This document shows, piece by piece, positions 17,188 through 27,201 of a DNA stretch of 64,000 bases (position 1 is its first letter; each line of letters starts with the position of its first letter). The notes under the pieces are model-generated. The model was not told the DNA's origin. It saw only the letters and a list, made by a program, of their open reading frames with translations, and did not search any database. The stretch is taken from the NCBI GenBank assembly GCA_028281885.1, contig JANQJA010000016.1:124001-188000 (forward strand). Reading direction: 5' to 3'. Both the position numbers and the translations under genes were made by a program. The DNA comes from Pseudomonadales bacterium. GTDB taxonomy: Bacteria > Pseudomonadota > Gammaproteobacteria > Pseudomonadales > Azotimanducaceae.

Positions 17188-18233
17188 GCTTCCAGACCCC
17201 TGGCAGGATTTTGCGGTGCAGTTCTCTGGCCTCGCCTTTTCAGGCTGGCAAGGTCCAGCGTGCCGGGATATGTCGCGGTGATGAACAGGCTGATCAGAAA
17301 GGCCAGGCCAAGGGGCCACATAAAGAGTGCGGCGGTCGGTCGATAGGTCTCTGCCTCCTGCTCGATGGGCTCCAGGCGATCGATCTCACGATAGATCTGG
17401 CTCAGTTCCGCCGCGCTTCGGGCCCGCTGGTAGATGCCGCCGGTGAGCTGTGCGATCTCGGTGAGCGTCTTTTCATCGAGTTCTGCCGACGGGTTGACGG
17501 TGCGGCTAAACAACAGGCCGGGGACCTCCATTCGGTCCGAACCAAATCCCACGGTGTGAATACGCACCTCCTGTTGCGCCGCAATTTTCGCCGCTTGAAT
17601 AGGCGAGACTTCGCCGACGTTGTTTCTGCCGTCTGTCAGCAGAATCAGGATTCGGCTGTCTGCGGGACGGGACTGGAGTCGTTTCACAGCAAGTCCGATG
17701 GCATCACCGATGGCGGTCTTACCGCCGGCAATACCGAGCGGCGTTTCTGCCAGCAGCCGCTGTACTGTAAATCGATCAAAAGTCAGTGGTGTTTGCAGAT
17801 AGGCCTGGCTGCCAAACAGAATCAGACCCAGGCGGTCACCGCGACGCCGTTCAACGAAATCACCGACAACGTTTTTCACGACGGTGAGTCGTGTCGTCTT
17901 GTCGCCGGAGACTTGCATGTCCTCGGTCCCCATCGAACCGGAAATATCCACCGCGAGCATCAGGTCACGGCCGGTGGTAGGCAGTTCGATCGGATCGCCC
18001 ACATATTGTGGGCGGGTGGCGGCGAGGATCAGGGCGAGCCACCCCAGCACCATCAACAGGCGCCGCAACAGCGAACGAGGCTCAGTTCGCGTTTCTGCCT
18101 CGAAGCCGCTGAGGGCAGAAAAGAACGGCACATGAAGGGCGGCTTCCGGCCTTGATGCCCGGGGCAGCAACCAATACACAATCAGTGGCAGGGGCAGGGC
18201 AGCCAGCGCCCATGGCCAGACGAACTCGATCAT
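17184..18233 (-). CDS. batA: BatA, membrane von Willebrand factor A protein
   Basis: 349 residues. Two N-terminal membrane helices (LALPLPLIVYWLL and LMVLGWLALILAA) precede a VWA domain with a complete metal-binding site DISGS (Asp96, Ser98, Ser100). It also has the motifs RLGLILFGSQAYLQTPLT and ILLTDGRNNVGE, and a C-terminal membrane helix (ALFMWPLGLAFLISLFITA). VWA proteins in this operon act as partners of the MoxR AAA+ ATPase. Its start overlaps the DUF4381 stop and its stop overlaps the batBC start, both as ATGA, so translation is coupled. Confidence 0.92.
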   Translation of the reverse strand: MIEFVWPWALAALPLPLIVYWLLPRASRPEAALHVPFFSALSGFEAETRTEPRSLLRRLLMVLGWLALILAATRPQYVGDPIELPTTGRDLMLAVDISGSMGTEDMQVSGDKTTRLTVVKNVVGDFVERRRGDRLGLILFGSQAYLQTPLTFDRFTVQRLLAETPLGIAGGKTAIGDAIGLAVKRLQSRPADSRILILLTDGRNNVGEVSPIQAAKIAAQQEVRIHTVGFGSDRMEVPGLLFSRTVNPSAELDEKTLTEIAQLTGGIYQRARSAAELSQIYREIDRLEPIEQEAETYRPTAALFMWPLGLAFLISLFITATYPGTLDLASLKRRGQRTAPQNPARGLEA

Positions 18234-18733
18234 GCGCCTGCTCCATTCAGGCTGACCCTGTGCCGCAGAATCCAGTGCCTGCCGAGTGCGTGTAACTGCT
18301 CGACGTTGACAACAGGATTTGCTTCGTAAGTCGCGGAGACCAGTACCTGTCCGGCACCCATGCTGAATTCTTCGGTGCCTCCGGTCAGGTCAAGAAATCT
18401 GACCCAGGCTTCTCCCGTCAGCGCGGCGACATTGTCGCGGGGAAAGCGAGTCAGTGCCACCCGTTTGAGCAGTCCGGCGTAGGCGCTCACGAACCGACGT
18501 ACATCCTGATGGTTGCCATATTCCCTAACGATGTTATTCAGTTCCGACAAGGCTTCCCTGCGATATCGATTCTGTCGCCAACGGGTGTACATCCAGAGGG
18601 CACTGGCAATCAGGGCGATGGCGGTCAGTATTGCCAGCACCCACCAGCCCGGCGCGGGTGGCCACAGACTGATGGCTTCGGGCACATGAATGTCCCTAAG
18701 CTGGTCCAGTGGGCTTGTTCCGGGCTGTACCAT
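18230..18733 (-). CDS. DUF4381 membrane protein of the Bat operon
   Basis: 167 residues with a short periplasmic start (PLDQLRDIHVPEAISLWPPAPGWW), which is the DUF4381 signature. One membrane helix follows (VLAILTAIALIASALWMY), then a cytosolic domain of about 120 residues with RREALSELNNIVREYGN. It lies between the DUF58 gene (1-base gap) and batA (4-base overlap) in the usual moxR-DUF58-DUF4381-batA order. The function is unknown; probably a structural member of the Bat complex. Confidence 0.88.
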   Translation of the reverse strand: MVQPGTSPLDQLRDIHVPEAISLWPPAPGWWVLAILTAIALIASALWMYTRWRQNRYRREALSELNNIVREYGNHQDVRRFVSAYAGLLKRVALTRFPRDNVAALTGEAWVRFLDLTGGTEEFSMGAGQVLVSATYEANPVVNVEQLHALGRHWILRHRVSLNGAGA

Positions 18734-18734
18734 G

Positions 18735-19706
18735 TCAGGATGCCTGCGCCAGGAAAGCGTTGTAGCGGTTTACCACAGACGAGGCCACCGGCTCATGGGT
18801 CTGCAGTTCAATCAGCGGGGCTTTCATTCGGGCAAAGGTGTCATGGACGTGGGACAGTCTTTGCGCAAAAGCCTGTTCGAAGGCTTGCCGGTCCTGTGGC
18901 CTGGCTGTATTGATTCGGAGTCGCTGTTCACCGTTCGTAATGGTGTAGATGTCCGGGACGGGCAAGTGGCGTTCCAGCTGATCGGAAATGTGAAATCCAA
19001 CGACCTGGTTGTGTCGGCTCAGCTGGTTCAGGTGAGTGATGCTCTCCTCGTCGAGTCCTGCGAAATCGCTTAGCAGAAAGATCGAGCTGCCATTGCGTGC
19101 GACCCGGCGAACGTCCCTCAAGGCGTTGGCGAGATAACGGCCCTCGGTTTGCGTCGATGATTCCCTGCTCAACGCATGATTGAAATCGTTGATCTCATTG
19201 AGCAGGCGCAGCACGGAGTGTTTACTTCGACGGGGGCGGACTTCGCGATGCCTCTCGCCCGAAAATACGATCCCTCCCGTTCGATCGCCGCGGTCAAGCG
19301 ACGCCCAGGCCAGCAGCGCTGCGGCTTCGGCAGCCACAACTGATTTGAACGCAACGCGTGACCCAAAAAACATGGCGGCAGACTGGTCCACCAGAATCAG
19401 GACGGGTTTTTCCCGTTCTTCCTGAAACAGCTTCGTGTGCGGCTGGTTGGTCCGTGCGGTAACCCGCCAGTCGATCGATCTGATGTCATCGCCCTGTTGG
19501 TAGGCACGAACTTCGGCAAAATCGATACCGCGGCCGCGAAAATTAGACGTCAGCAGCCCGGACAGGGGATTGCGTGCTCGCGTCGCCGCCAGCGCGTCGA
19601 TCTCTCGGGCTACATAGCGCAGTCTGATCAGGTCAGAAAGATCGGTGTAGGCGCTACTGGTGAGTGTGATCCCGGACTGGAACGGGTGTCGCTGCCGATT
19701 GCGCAT
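18735..19706 (-). CDS. DUF58 (VWA-like) protein
   Basis: 323 residues with the DUF58 signature [50 protein letters not shown] (about 47-97). It is followed by a VWA-like core [15 protein letters not shown]. No membrane helix is evident. DUF58 proteins are always encoded next to MoxR ATPases and probably link the ATPase to the membrane VWA proteins. The start is 3 bases past the moxR stop. Confidence 0.92.
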   Translation of the reverse strand: MRNRQRHPFQSGITLTSSAYTDLSDLIRLRYVAREIDALAATRARNPLSGLLTSNFRGRGIDFAEVRAYQQGDDIRSIDWRVTARTNQPHTKLFQEEREKPVLILVDQSAAMFFGSRVAFKSVVAAEAAALLAWASLDRGDRTGGIVFSGERHREVRPRRSKHSVLRLLNEINDFNHALSRESSTQTEGRYLANALRDVRRVARNGSSIFLLSDFAGLDEESITHLNQLSRHNQVVGFHISDQLERHLPVPDIYTITNGEQRLRINTARPQDRQAFEQAFAQRLSHVHDTFARMKAPLIELQTHEPVASSVVNRYNAFLAQAS

Positions 19707-19709
19707 GGT

Positions 19710-20699
19710 TTAGGCTGCAGCAACGCGCTGGACCAGAGTGTCGATGACGGTGTCAGGATCAATGCCGGTTGCCTCGGCTTCGAAGCTGACGATGATGCGA
19801 TGTCGAAAGACGTCGTGAACCACGTTTTGCACATCATCAGGCGACACAAAGTCCTTGCCCTGCAGGTAAGCATTGGCGCGGGCACAGAGATCGAGGGCGA
19901 TGGTGCCGCGCGGCGAAGCTCCGTAATCAAGCCAGTTGGCCAGGTCCTCACCGTAGGCCTCTGGATTTCGCGTGGCAAGCGTGAGCTGCACGATATAGTC
20001 CTCGACGATGGGCGCCATATGCAGCGACAGAATTTCCTGTCGTGCGGCGAAGATACTTTCCTGAGTCACAGTGGGGGGCGAAGGCAGGTTGCCGGTCGAC
20101 TGGCTGCGCGATTCATTGCGCACCAGCTGAAGAATGCTGCGTTCAGACGCCCCGTCAGGGTAGTCGATATTGACCTGCATCAGAAAACGGTCGAGTTGCG
20201 CTTCGGGCAACGGATAGGTGCCTTCCTGTTCGATCGGATTCTGGGTGGCCATGACCATGAACATCGGTGGCAGCTCGAAAGTCTGGCGGCCAAATGAAAC
20301 CTGTCGCTCTGCCATAGCCTCAAGCAGCGCGGACTGCACCTTGGCTGGTGCGCGGTTGATCTCGTCAGCCAGGATCAGGTTGTGAAAGATCGGTCCTTGC
20401 TGGAATTCAAAGGTGGATTCCTGTGCCCGGTAGATTTCTGTACCGGTGATATCGGTCGGTAGCAGGTCGGGAGTGAACTGAATTCGATGGAACGTGCCTT
20501 CGATCCCCTGTGCCAGGGTTTTGATCGCTTTGGTCTTGGCGAGTCCGGGTGCGCCTTCGACAAGCAGGTGTCCATCGGACAGCAGCGCGATCAGCAGCCG
20601 GTTAACCAGTTTCTGCTGGCCAATGATCTGGCTGTCGAGCCAATTTTCGAGTGCCTGAATCTGATCTCGGTGTTGCATCGAGTGTTGTTGGTTAAGCAT
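19710..20699 (-). CDS. moxR: MoxR-family AAA+ ATPase
   Basis: 329 residues with Walker [21 protein letters not shown], Walker [23 protein letters not shown], sensor [25 protein letters not shown] and the C-terminal MoxR block [16 protein letters not shown]. It acts as a chaperone-like ATPase on metal- and VWA-containing partners. It is the first gene of the six-gene Bat operon and is divergent from gdhB across about 158 bases. An alternative ATG lies seven codons in (20678); neither has a clear ribosome site. Confidence 0.94.
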   Translation of the reverse strand: MLNQQHSMQHRDQIQALENWLDSQIIGQQKLVNRLLIALLSDGHLLVEGAPGLAKTKAIKTLAQGIEGTFHRIQFTPDLLPTDITGTEIYRAQESTFEFQQGPIFHNLILADEINRAPAKVQSALLEAMAERQVSFGRQTFELPPMFMVMATQNPIEQEGTYPLPEAQLDRFLMQVNIDYPDGASERSILQLVRNESRSQSTGNLPSPPTVTQESIFAARQEILSLHMAPIVEDYIVQLTLATRNPEAYGEDLANWLDYGASPRGTIALDLCARANAYLQGKDFVSPDDVQNVVHDVFRHRIIVSFEAEATGIDPDTVIDTLVQRVAAA

Positions 20700-20846
20700 A
20701 TGATTTTGTTTGCAAATTTTACGTCAATATGGCGCCGCTGTCGCGACTCGGCAAGTATAGACCGCCTGATCTGCTCGTGGTTCCGGTGGAGCATAAACCA
20801 AGTCGCGTCGTCTTATGTGTCTGTTAACATTTCAGTGGTTTGTGCC

Positions 20847-20852
20847 GGGAGG
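20847..20852 (+). promoter_or_regulatory. ribosome binding site that decides a TTG start
   Basis: GGGAGG is followed by 5 bases and then TTG at 20858. No ATG exists in frame nearby, and the upstream TTG at 20840 has no such site, so translation of the glutamate dehydrogenase probably starts at 20858. Confidence 0.7.
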
Positions 20853-20857
20853 ATACA

Positions 20858-23800
20858 TTGGCAAGGATTCGGGCCGATTCGAAGGCAGCGTTTCAGGCTG
20901 CGCTGGAGCGACGCTTGTCGAAGCAGGACAAGAGCGCCCAACTCAGGCGCTTCGCCGAGCAGTATTTTTCCCAGGTGCCGCTAGCGGAGCTGGTTCAAAA
21001 AGACTGGACCTACGCAGTGGGAAGCCTGTTGTCGAGCTGGCGCCTTTACCACGCTTTTAATGGCGAACGGGCCGAGGTGCAGGTCTTCAACCCCACTGTT
21101 GAGCACGCTGGCTATGAGGATCGCCACACGGTGGTAGAGGTGGCCTGCCGTAACCTTCCGTTCCTGCTTGACTCAATCCGTATTGCACTCAGCGAGCAGG
21201 AAATCGTGCTTTCCGATGTCCGGCAGTGTCTGTTGAGTGTGGTCCGGGATGGCGGAAACAAGCTCGTCTTTACGGAAGACCCGTCGCCCAATGAGACTTT
21301 GATTCGCCTGGAGGTAGATCGAGTTGCCAGTACCGGAAAGCTCGAGCGTTCCCTGAGAGGCGTGATCCGGCAGGTCCGGCGAGTGGTTGATGACTTTGCC
21401 CCGATTCGCAAGCAGTTGCTGCTCTGGAGCGACGAGTTTGGCAGCAAGGCACAGGCGAGTGGTGCTGACAGGTCGCTGCGGGAGCAGTATGAGTTCCTGC
21501 GCTGGCTCTATTCCAACAACTTTACGTTTCTGGCCTACGAAGAGTTCGACATGGGGTCGGCGGACATCGGCCCGGTTAAGAGTTCGCGTCTCGGTCTCGC
21601 GCGAAAAGGTTACCAATACCAGGACCTTGCGGTTGATCTCGTGCCATCCGGTGACGATGAGCTGATCTACAGCAAAGCTCCTTTGCGTAGTCGAGTTCAC
21701 CGACCCGCGTACATGGACTGCATCACGATCAGGGCCGGGGGTCGAATGTGCCGATTCACCGGCCTTTTTACGTCGAGCGTTTTCAATCAGTCACCAATGG
21801 ATATCCCGCTGGTCAGAATGCGTGTCGGCAAGGTATTCGAGGACGCCGGCCTCTCGCCAACCAGTCATAAAGGGCGCGAACTGGGTCGTATTATCGAAGT
21901 ACTGCCGCGGGAAGAGCTGTTTCTGGCATCGCCCGGTGAACTCAGCGATATGGTGGCCAGGATCTTCAGTTTGCAGGAGCGACGCATCGTCCGGGTGCTC
22001 GCTCGTCGAGACCTTAATGGCCACTTTGTCAGTTGTCTTGTCTATGTGCCGAGGGACGCTTATGACACCAATCTGAGGCTCAAGGTACAGGAAATACTGG
22101 TTGATCGCTTCGATGCCAGCGATGTCGATTTTTCAACCTTTTTCTCGGAGTCCACGCTGATTCGAACACATTTCGTTCTGCGAGTTGGTCCGGCGGCTTC
22201 CTGTAACGTCGATGTAGACGAAATCGAGCGGCTGGTGACCGATCTCACCCGCTCCTGGGAAGATGAGCTTCACACGGCGCTGACAAAATCGCTGGGTGAA
22301 CAACAGGGTGAAGATGTTTTTCGGCGTGTCGGTCACATATTCCCGCCTGGATACAAAGATGATTATTGGCCAACGACGGCCTGTAGCGATATTGAAGTGC
22401 TGCTGGGGCTTTCAGAAGAGAACCCGATTGACGTCAGCCTGTATCAATGGATGGTGGGTGGCGAACCTGAGATTCGCTTCAAGGTATTTCATCGCGGTGG
22501 CTTGTTACCACTGTCAGACGTTATTCCCATCCTCGAGAATCTTGGTGCAAAGACGCTGGAGGAACGCCCTTACGAGGTGATGCTTGAAGGTCGCCGGATC
22601 TCGATTCATGACTTCGTGCTGGAGATTACCGTCTCGTCAAACGGGAGGCTCGAAGAATTGCGGTCGATCTTCGAGCAGGCGTTCCAGCTCATCTGGTTCA
22701 ACGGCAAGGAAAATGACGGTTTCAATCGGCTGGTCCCTGCTGCGCTCATGGACTATCGGGCGATTTCTGTCATTCGAGCCTATTCCCGCTATCTGGGTCA
22801 GATCCAGAGCACTTCGTCGCAACACTTCATCGCTGACTGTGTGGTTCGGTACCCGGGTCTCACTACCCTGCTGTTTGAGCTGTTCGATCGAAGATTCAAC
22901 CCGGCCCTGCAGGGCGATGAATCGGTCGCGGAAACAGCTCGGATCAAGGCCGAGTTGCTGGCGCATATCGACGCAGTAGAAAACCTCGCCGAGGATCGTG
23001 TCCTGCGCAGATATTGCGAGATGATTCTGGCGACGGTGCGCACCAACTACTATCAGCGGGACTCGCGTGGTGCTTCGAAAGATTATATTGCGCTGAAGTT
23101 CCTGCCCACGCAGATATCCGAGATGCCTGAACCGAAGCCCCGGTTTGAGATATTTGTCTATTCCCCGCGCGTCGAAGGTGTACATCTGCGAGGCGGAAAA
23201 GTGGCCCGGGGAGGTCTTCGATGGTCTGATCGTGTTGAGGACTACCGTACCGAGGTGCTCGGTCTTGTCAAAGCGCAACAAGTCAAGAACTCAGTGATTG
23301 TTCCGGTCGGTGCGAAGGGCGGCTTTCTGCCGAAACTACTACCGGTCGGGGCGGGCCGTGAAGAGGTTTACGAGGAAGGTGTCGCCTGCTACAGAATCTT
23401 CATTTCGGCACTGCTGGATGTGACAGACAACCTGATAAAGGGGAAAGTCAGTCCTCCCGAGGGTGTCGTGAGATATGACGATGATGATTACTATCTGGTT
23501 GTGGCCGCGGACAAGGGCACGGCGGCGTTTTCAGATATCGCCAACGAAATTTCTGCCCAGTATGGTTTTTGGCTCGGCGATGCGTTCGCGTCCGGTGGTA
23601 GCGTTGGTTATGACCACAAGGCGATGGGGATCACGGCAAGGGGTGCCTGGAAGTCAGTGCAGCAGCATTTCCGGGATCTGGGAACCGATATCCAGAAAGA
23701 ACCGTTTACCGTCGTCGGGATTGGCGATATGTCCGGCGATGTATTTGGCAATGGCATGCTGTTGTCCAGTCAGATTCGGCTGGTGGCCGCGTTCAATCAC

Positions 23801-25636
23801 CTGCACATTTTTGTCGATCCCGAACCTGACGTGGCCGCTTCGTTTGCCGAGCGCAAGCGGTTGTTTGAACTCCCTCGCTCGGGATGGAATGACTACAACA
23901 CTGACCTGGTCTCAAAGGGGGGAGGCATATTCAGCCGTAGTGCCAAGTCGATCACGCTGACAAAAGAGATGAAGGCGCGGTTTGATATATCTGCCAGTAC
24001 CTTGACGCCTACCGCGCTGATTAGTGCGATCCTGAAGTCCAGAGTTGACCTGCTATGGAACGGCGGCATTGGAACTTACGTCAAGAGCGCGGAAGAAACT
24101 CACGTTGATGTGGGAGACAAGGCCAATGATCAGTTAAGGGTCAATGGCCGCGATCTGCGTTGTCGTGTGGTCGGCGAGGGCGGCAACCTGGGCCTGACTC
24201 AGCTCGCACGAATTGAATACTGTCTGAATGGTGGTTATTGCTTTACGGACTTTATCGACAATGCGGGCGGCGTCAATTGTTCCGATGCGGAGGTCAATAT
24301 CAAGATTCTCCTGAATCAACTGGTCGAGGAAGGAAAACTAACCTCCGCTGATCGCCGCAACATGTTGAGACGAATGACCTCGCAGGTCTGCGAACTGGTG
24401 CTCGATAATAACTATCGCCAGGCTCAGGCCATTAATCTGATGGCCTTTCAGGCCCAGGGACGAGGTTTCGAATATGTTCGGGTGATGAACATCCTGGCCG
24501 AACATGGTGGCCTCGATCCTCAGCTTGAATATCTTCCCGGCGAGGATGAGATGCAGGAGCGCAGGGCCAAGGGTAAGACTTTTGCGGCACCTGAACTGGC
24601 CGTGCTGAGCAGTTATCTCAAAGCCTGGTTGAAGGTAGAGTTGGCGGAGCCCGGGCTACTGGATGACCCTTACATGATCAAAGAAATGCATCGTGCGTTT
24701 CCACGCAAGTTGGTCGATAAGTATGCAGACGAGTTGTCCGGGCATCGGCTGCGTCACGAGGTCGTTGCCACTCAGATCGCCAATGATCTGGTGAATCGGA
24801 TGGGCATCAATTTTGTAACTCGAATGTCCGAGTCTGCCGGCGTTGAAAGTCGGTTGATCGCGAGAGCTTACATCGGTGCGCGGGATATCTTTGGTATGGA
24901 GGAACGTTGGCAGCAGATTCGGGCGCTGGACTATCGGGTTGACCCTGACATTCAGAAGCAGATGATGCTTGATCTGATCCGTCTGATTCGGCGGGCAACG
25001 CGCTGGTTGCTTCGCAATCGACGCCATTCATTTAACCTGCAGCATGAAGTACCGAGGTTTCAGCGGGCCCAGGCTGAGATAACAAGGCACTGGCGCAGTA
25101 TCACTGCAGACGGCGCCGTTCAGGCGGAATGCGATCGATCCAGGCAGCGATTACTGGAAGCCGGGGTCGGCGATGAACTGGCATCTTTTGTCGGTGCCGC
25201 CCATTCCCTTTACAACGTGTTGGGCATTGTCGAGGCGAGTAATCGTACCGGTGAGCCGGTAAGACGTGTGGCGGCGCTCTTTTTTGCCGTCGGTGAACGA
25301 CTTCATCTGCCATGGATCAGCCGGGAAATCTATGACTTTCAGGCGGCAACCCAATGGGAAACTCTGGCGAGGGAATCAATACAGGACGACCTGAACTGGC
25401 AGCAACTCGCCATTACGCTTGGCGTTATCGGCGAACGTGGCGGTAAATCCCGCCGGCCCGTTGCCGAACTCATTGACCGATGGGCACAACGACATGAGTT
25501 GCTTCTCGACCGGTGGCAGGCGCTCTATTCGGAAATGCGGGCAACACCTAATCGAGGGCCTGCGGTATTTACGGTGGCCGTTAGGGAACTGCTCGATCTT
25601 GCGCAGTCGAGTGCCAGCGCGCGAGCCCGCTTCTAA
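20858..25636 (+). CDS. gdhB: NAD-specific glutamate dehydrogenase, 180-kDa type
   Basis: About 1,592 residues from a TTG start at 20858, chosen because GGGAGG lies 5 bases upstream; the frame can extend six codons to another TTG at 20840. Long regulatory N-terminal domains precede the catalytic core at about 770-1190. The core shows GGKVARGGLRWSDRVEDYRTEVLGL, KNSVIVPVGAKGGF, GDMSGDVFGNGML and GIGTYVK. It converts glutamate to 2-oxoglutarate and ammonia with NAD. Length and motifs fit the GDH-180 class known in Pseudomonas and Streptomyces. pyrD starts 22 bases past the stop, and amtB nearby also concerns ammonium. Confidence 0.96.
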   Translation: MARIRADSKAAFQAALERRLSKQDKSAQLRRFAEQYFSQVPLAELVQKDWTYAVGSLLSSWRLYHAFNGERAEVQVFNPTVEHAGYEDRHTVVEVACRNLPFLLDSIRIALSEQEIVLSDVRQCLLSVVRDGGNKLVFTEDPSPNETLIRLEVDRVASTGKLERSLRGVIRQVRRVVDDFAPIRKQLLLWSDEFGSKAQASGADRSLREQYEFLRWLYSNNFTFLAYEEFDMGSADIGPVKSSRLGLARKGYQYQDLAVDLVPSGDDELIYSKAPLRSRVHRPAYMDCITIRAGGRMCRFTGLFTSSVFNQSPMDIPLVRMRVGKVFEDAGLSPTSHKGRELGRIIEVLPREELFLASPGELSDMVARIFSLQERRIVRVLARRDLNGHFVSCLVYVPRDAYDTNLRLKVQEILVDRFDASDVDFSTFFSESTLIRTHFVLRVGPAASCNVDVDEIERLVTDLTRSWEDELHTALTKSLGEQQGEDVFRRVGHIFPPGYKDDYWPTTACSDIEVLLGLSEENPIDVSLYQWMVGGEPEIRFKVFHRGGLLPLSDVIPILENLGAKTLEERPYEVMLEGRRISIHDFVLEITVSSNGRLEELRSIFEQAFQLIWFNGKENDGFNRLVPAALMDYRAISVIRAYSRYLGQIQSTSSQHFIADCVVRYPGLTTLLFELFDRRFNPALQGDESVAETARIKAELLAHIDAVENLAEDRVLRRYCEMILATVRTNYYQRDSRGASKDYIALKFLPTQISEMPEPKPRFEIFVYSPRVEGVHLRGGKVARGGLRWSDRVEDYRTEVLGLVKAQQVKNSVIVPVGAKGGFLPKLLPVGAGREEVYEEGVACYRIFISALLDVTDNLIKGKVSPPEGVVRYDDDDYYLVVAADKGTAAFSDIANEISAQYGFWLGDAFASGGSVGYDHKAMGITARGAWKSVQQHFRDLGTDIQKEPFTVVGIGDMSGDVFGNGMLLSSQIRLVAAFNHLHIFVDPEPDVAASFAERKRLFELPRSGWNDYNTDLVSKGGGIFSRSAKSITLTKEMKARFDISASTLTPTALISAILKSRVDLLWNGGIGTYVKSAEETHVDVGDKANDQLRVNGRDLRCRVVGEGGNLGLTQLARIEYCLNGGYCFTDFIDNAGGVNCSDAEVNIKILLNQLVEEGKLTSADRRNMLRRMTSQVCELVLDNNYRQAQAINLMAFQAQGRGFEYVRVMNILAEHGGLDPQLEYLPGEDEMQERRAKGKTFAAPELAVLSSYLKAWLKVELAEPGLLDDPYMIKEMHRAFPRKLVDKYADELSGHRLRHEVVATQIANDLVNRMGINFVTRMSESAGVESRLIARAYIGARDIFGMEERWQQIRALDYRVDPDIQKQMMLDLIRLIRRATRWLLRNRRHSFNLQHEVPRFQRAQAEITRHWRSITADGAVQAECDRSRQRLLEAGVGDELASFVGAAHSLYNVLGIVEASNRTGEPVRRVAALFFAVGERLHLPWISREIYDFQAATQWETLARESIQDDLNWQQLAITLGVIGERGGKSRRPVAELIDRWAQRHELLLDRWQALYSEMRATPNRGPAVFTVAVRELLDLAQSSASARARF

Positions 25637-25658
25637 TGTGTTTCGGAGTAACCAGATT

Positions 25659-26684
25659 GTGAACTATGACCTTTTGCGGGCGCCGTTGTTTCTGCTGCCG
25701 GGAGAAGCCTCTCATCGCCTATCGCTGACGTCGTTGAGCCTGATTGAACGACTGGGCCTGTCTCGATTGATCGCTCGTCCGGTACCCGACGATCCGGTCG
25801 AGGTCATGGGGATTCAATTTCCCAATCCGGTGGGATTGGCCGCCGGCCTGGATAAGGATGCCACGCATCTGGATGGCCTTGCGGCGCTCGGGTTTGGATT
25901 TCTCGAAGTCGGCACGGTAACGCCAAAAGCACAGCCTGGTAATGAGAAGCCACGACTGTTTCGGTTGCCGGCGAAGAACGCGTTGATCAATCGCATGGGT
26001 TTCAACAATCACGGCGTGGATGCACTCGCTGACCATGTGCGCCGATCGAGATTCGATGGTGTCCTTGGCATCAATATTGGCAAGAACGCCGTGACACCGG
26101 TGGAACATGCGTTACAGGATTATCAGTTTTGCATGCGGCAGGTCTATGACATTGCGTCATACATTGCTGTCAATATTTCGTCGCCGAATACGCCGGGATT
26201 GCGGAGTCTGCAACAGGAAGGTGAACTGAAGGCGTTGCTGGACGGGTTGTTGGAGGAGCATGTTCGGCTCAAGGGCGCGCATGGCCGGCATGTACCACTC
26301 GTGGTCAAGATCGCCCCTGATATGGATGACGGCCAACTGGTCGCGGTTGCCAGGGCGATTGACGAGATGGGACTTGACGGCATCATCGTATCGAACACGA
26401 CTGTTTCCCGAAGCAATGTGGTGGGGGAGCGTTTTAGCGACGAAGCGGGTGGGCTGAGTGGCGCGCCGTTAACGGACCTCGCTGATCACGCGCTGGAAGT
26501 GGTTGCGGCGACGGTTCGACCTGGGGTGGCCAAGATCGGCGTGGGTGGCATCATGGCCGGTACGGACGCTGCCAGGAAAATAGCCCTCGGTGCAGACCTG
26601 GTTCAGATCTACACGGGGCTGATCTATCGAGGACCCGCCATTATTGCCGATAGCGCTCGGGCGATCAGCGAACATCGCGGCTGA
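25659..26684 (+). CDS. pyrD: dihydroorotate dehydrogenase (quinone), class 2
   Basis: 341 residues from a GTG start at 25659, preceded by GGAG; the open frame runs much further upstream inside gdhB but the family starts here (NYDLLRAPLFLLPGEASHRLSL). FMN and substrate motifs are present: NPVGLAAGLDKD, INRMGFNNHG, NISSPNTPGLRSLQ with the catalytic Ser, VKIAPD, IVSNTT and IGVGGI. The N-terminal amphipathic helices are those of the membrane-associated class 2 enzyme, which passes electrons to quinone in pyrimidine synthesis. rmf is convergent 26 bases downstream. Confidence 0.97.
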   Translation: MNYDLLRAPLFLLPGEASHRLSLTSLSLIERLGLSRLIARPVPDDPVEVMGIQFPNPVGLAAGLDKDATHLDGLAALGFGFLEVGTVTPKAQPGNEKPRLFRLPAKNALINRMGFNNHGVDALADHVRRSRFDGVLGINIGKNAVTPVEHALQDYQFCMRQVYDIASYIAVNISSPNTPGLRSLQQEGELKALLDGLLEEHVRLKGAHGRHVPLVVKIAPDMDDGQLVAVARAIDEMGLDGIIVSNTTVSRSNVVGERFSDEAGGLSGAPLTDLADHALEVVAATVRPGVAKIGVGGIMAGTDAARKIALGADLVQIYTGLIYRGPAIIADSARAISEHRG

Positions 26685-26710
26685 AACGTCCCGCTATCAC
26701 GATTTGAGAG

Positions 26711-26914
26711 TCAGAGTCCGGTAAGTTTCGCAACGCTGGCGGTACCGCTCAGACCATCCCAGTGATCTTCACGTCCCGCTCGCCAGCCGCTGAGCCAGGC
26801 TTGCCTTGATTCCCGTTCCTGGAACGGACACAGGTCCCTGGATCGTCCAAAAATGCCTGAGGTATAGCCACGATTGTAGGCCCGATCGGCCTTGCTTCGC
26901 TTTCTTCGCTTCAT
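26711..26914 (-). CDS. rmf: ribosome modulation factor
   Basis: 67 residues from the ATG at 26914, with GAGG seven bases upstream. It is very similar to the known family: MKRRKRSKADRAYNRGYTSGIFGRSRDLCPF then RQAWLSGWRAGRED, highly basic. RMF binds 70S ribosomes in stationary phase and promotes 100S dimers. It has about a dozen extra C-terminal residues compared with the E. coli protein. Position next to pyrD is the same as in Pseudomonas. Confidence 0.95.
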   Translation of the reverse strand: MKRRKRSKADRAYNRGYTSGIFGRSRDLCPFQERESRQAWLSGWRAGREDHWDGLSGTASVAKLTGL

Positions 26915-27201
26915 CAACGCCTCGCTGTTCTGTTCATTCTTGGGGATTGATGGTCGACCTTATTTGCTGGTCGAATATTCCTTTTAGCGCAGCGCCAGTG
27001 GGATGTCGAAAACCGATTTCGAATAAAAACAGTTGTCGTAATCCAGCCGGGTAATATGTTTGCCCAGCATCATTTCCAAACCATCGCACCAAATAGGATC
27101 GTCGCAATGCACCATGTCTGTTGGGCCGCTCGGTTATAGGGCGAATATCAGTTAGACTCGATCATACAAACAACAACAATCGTGGCACGAAGAGGGAGCC
27201 C
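26915..27201. other. intergenic region between rmf and amtB
   Basis: 287 bases holding the divergent promoters of rmf and amtB. I looked for a sigma-54 -24/-12 element (GG-N10-GC) as expected for nitrogen-controlled amtB and found none with correct spacing. No gene or repeat is visible; AGAGGGAG just before 27202 is the amtB ribosome site. Confidence 0.5.

Noticed and set aside
26915..27201. Sigma-54 promoter for amtB
   Set aside because: A TGGT...TTGC pair near 26950 has the GG and GC 12 bases apart instead of 10.
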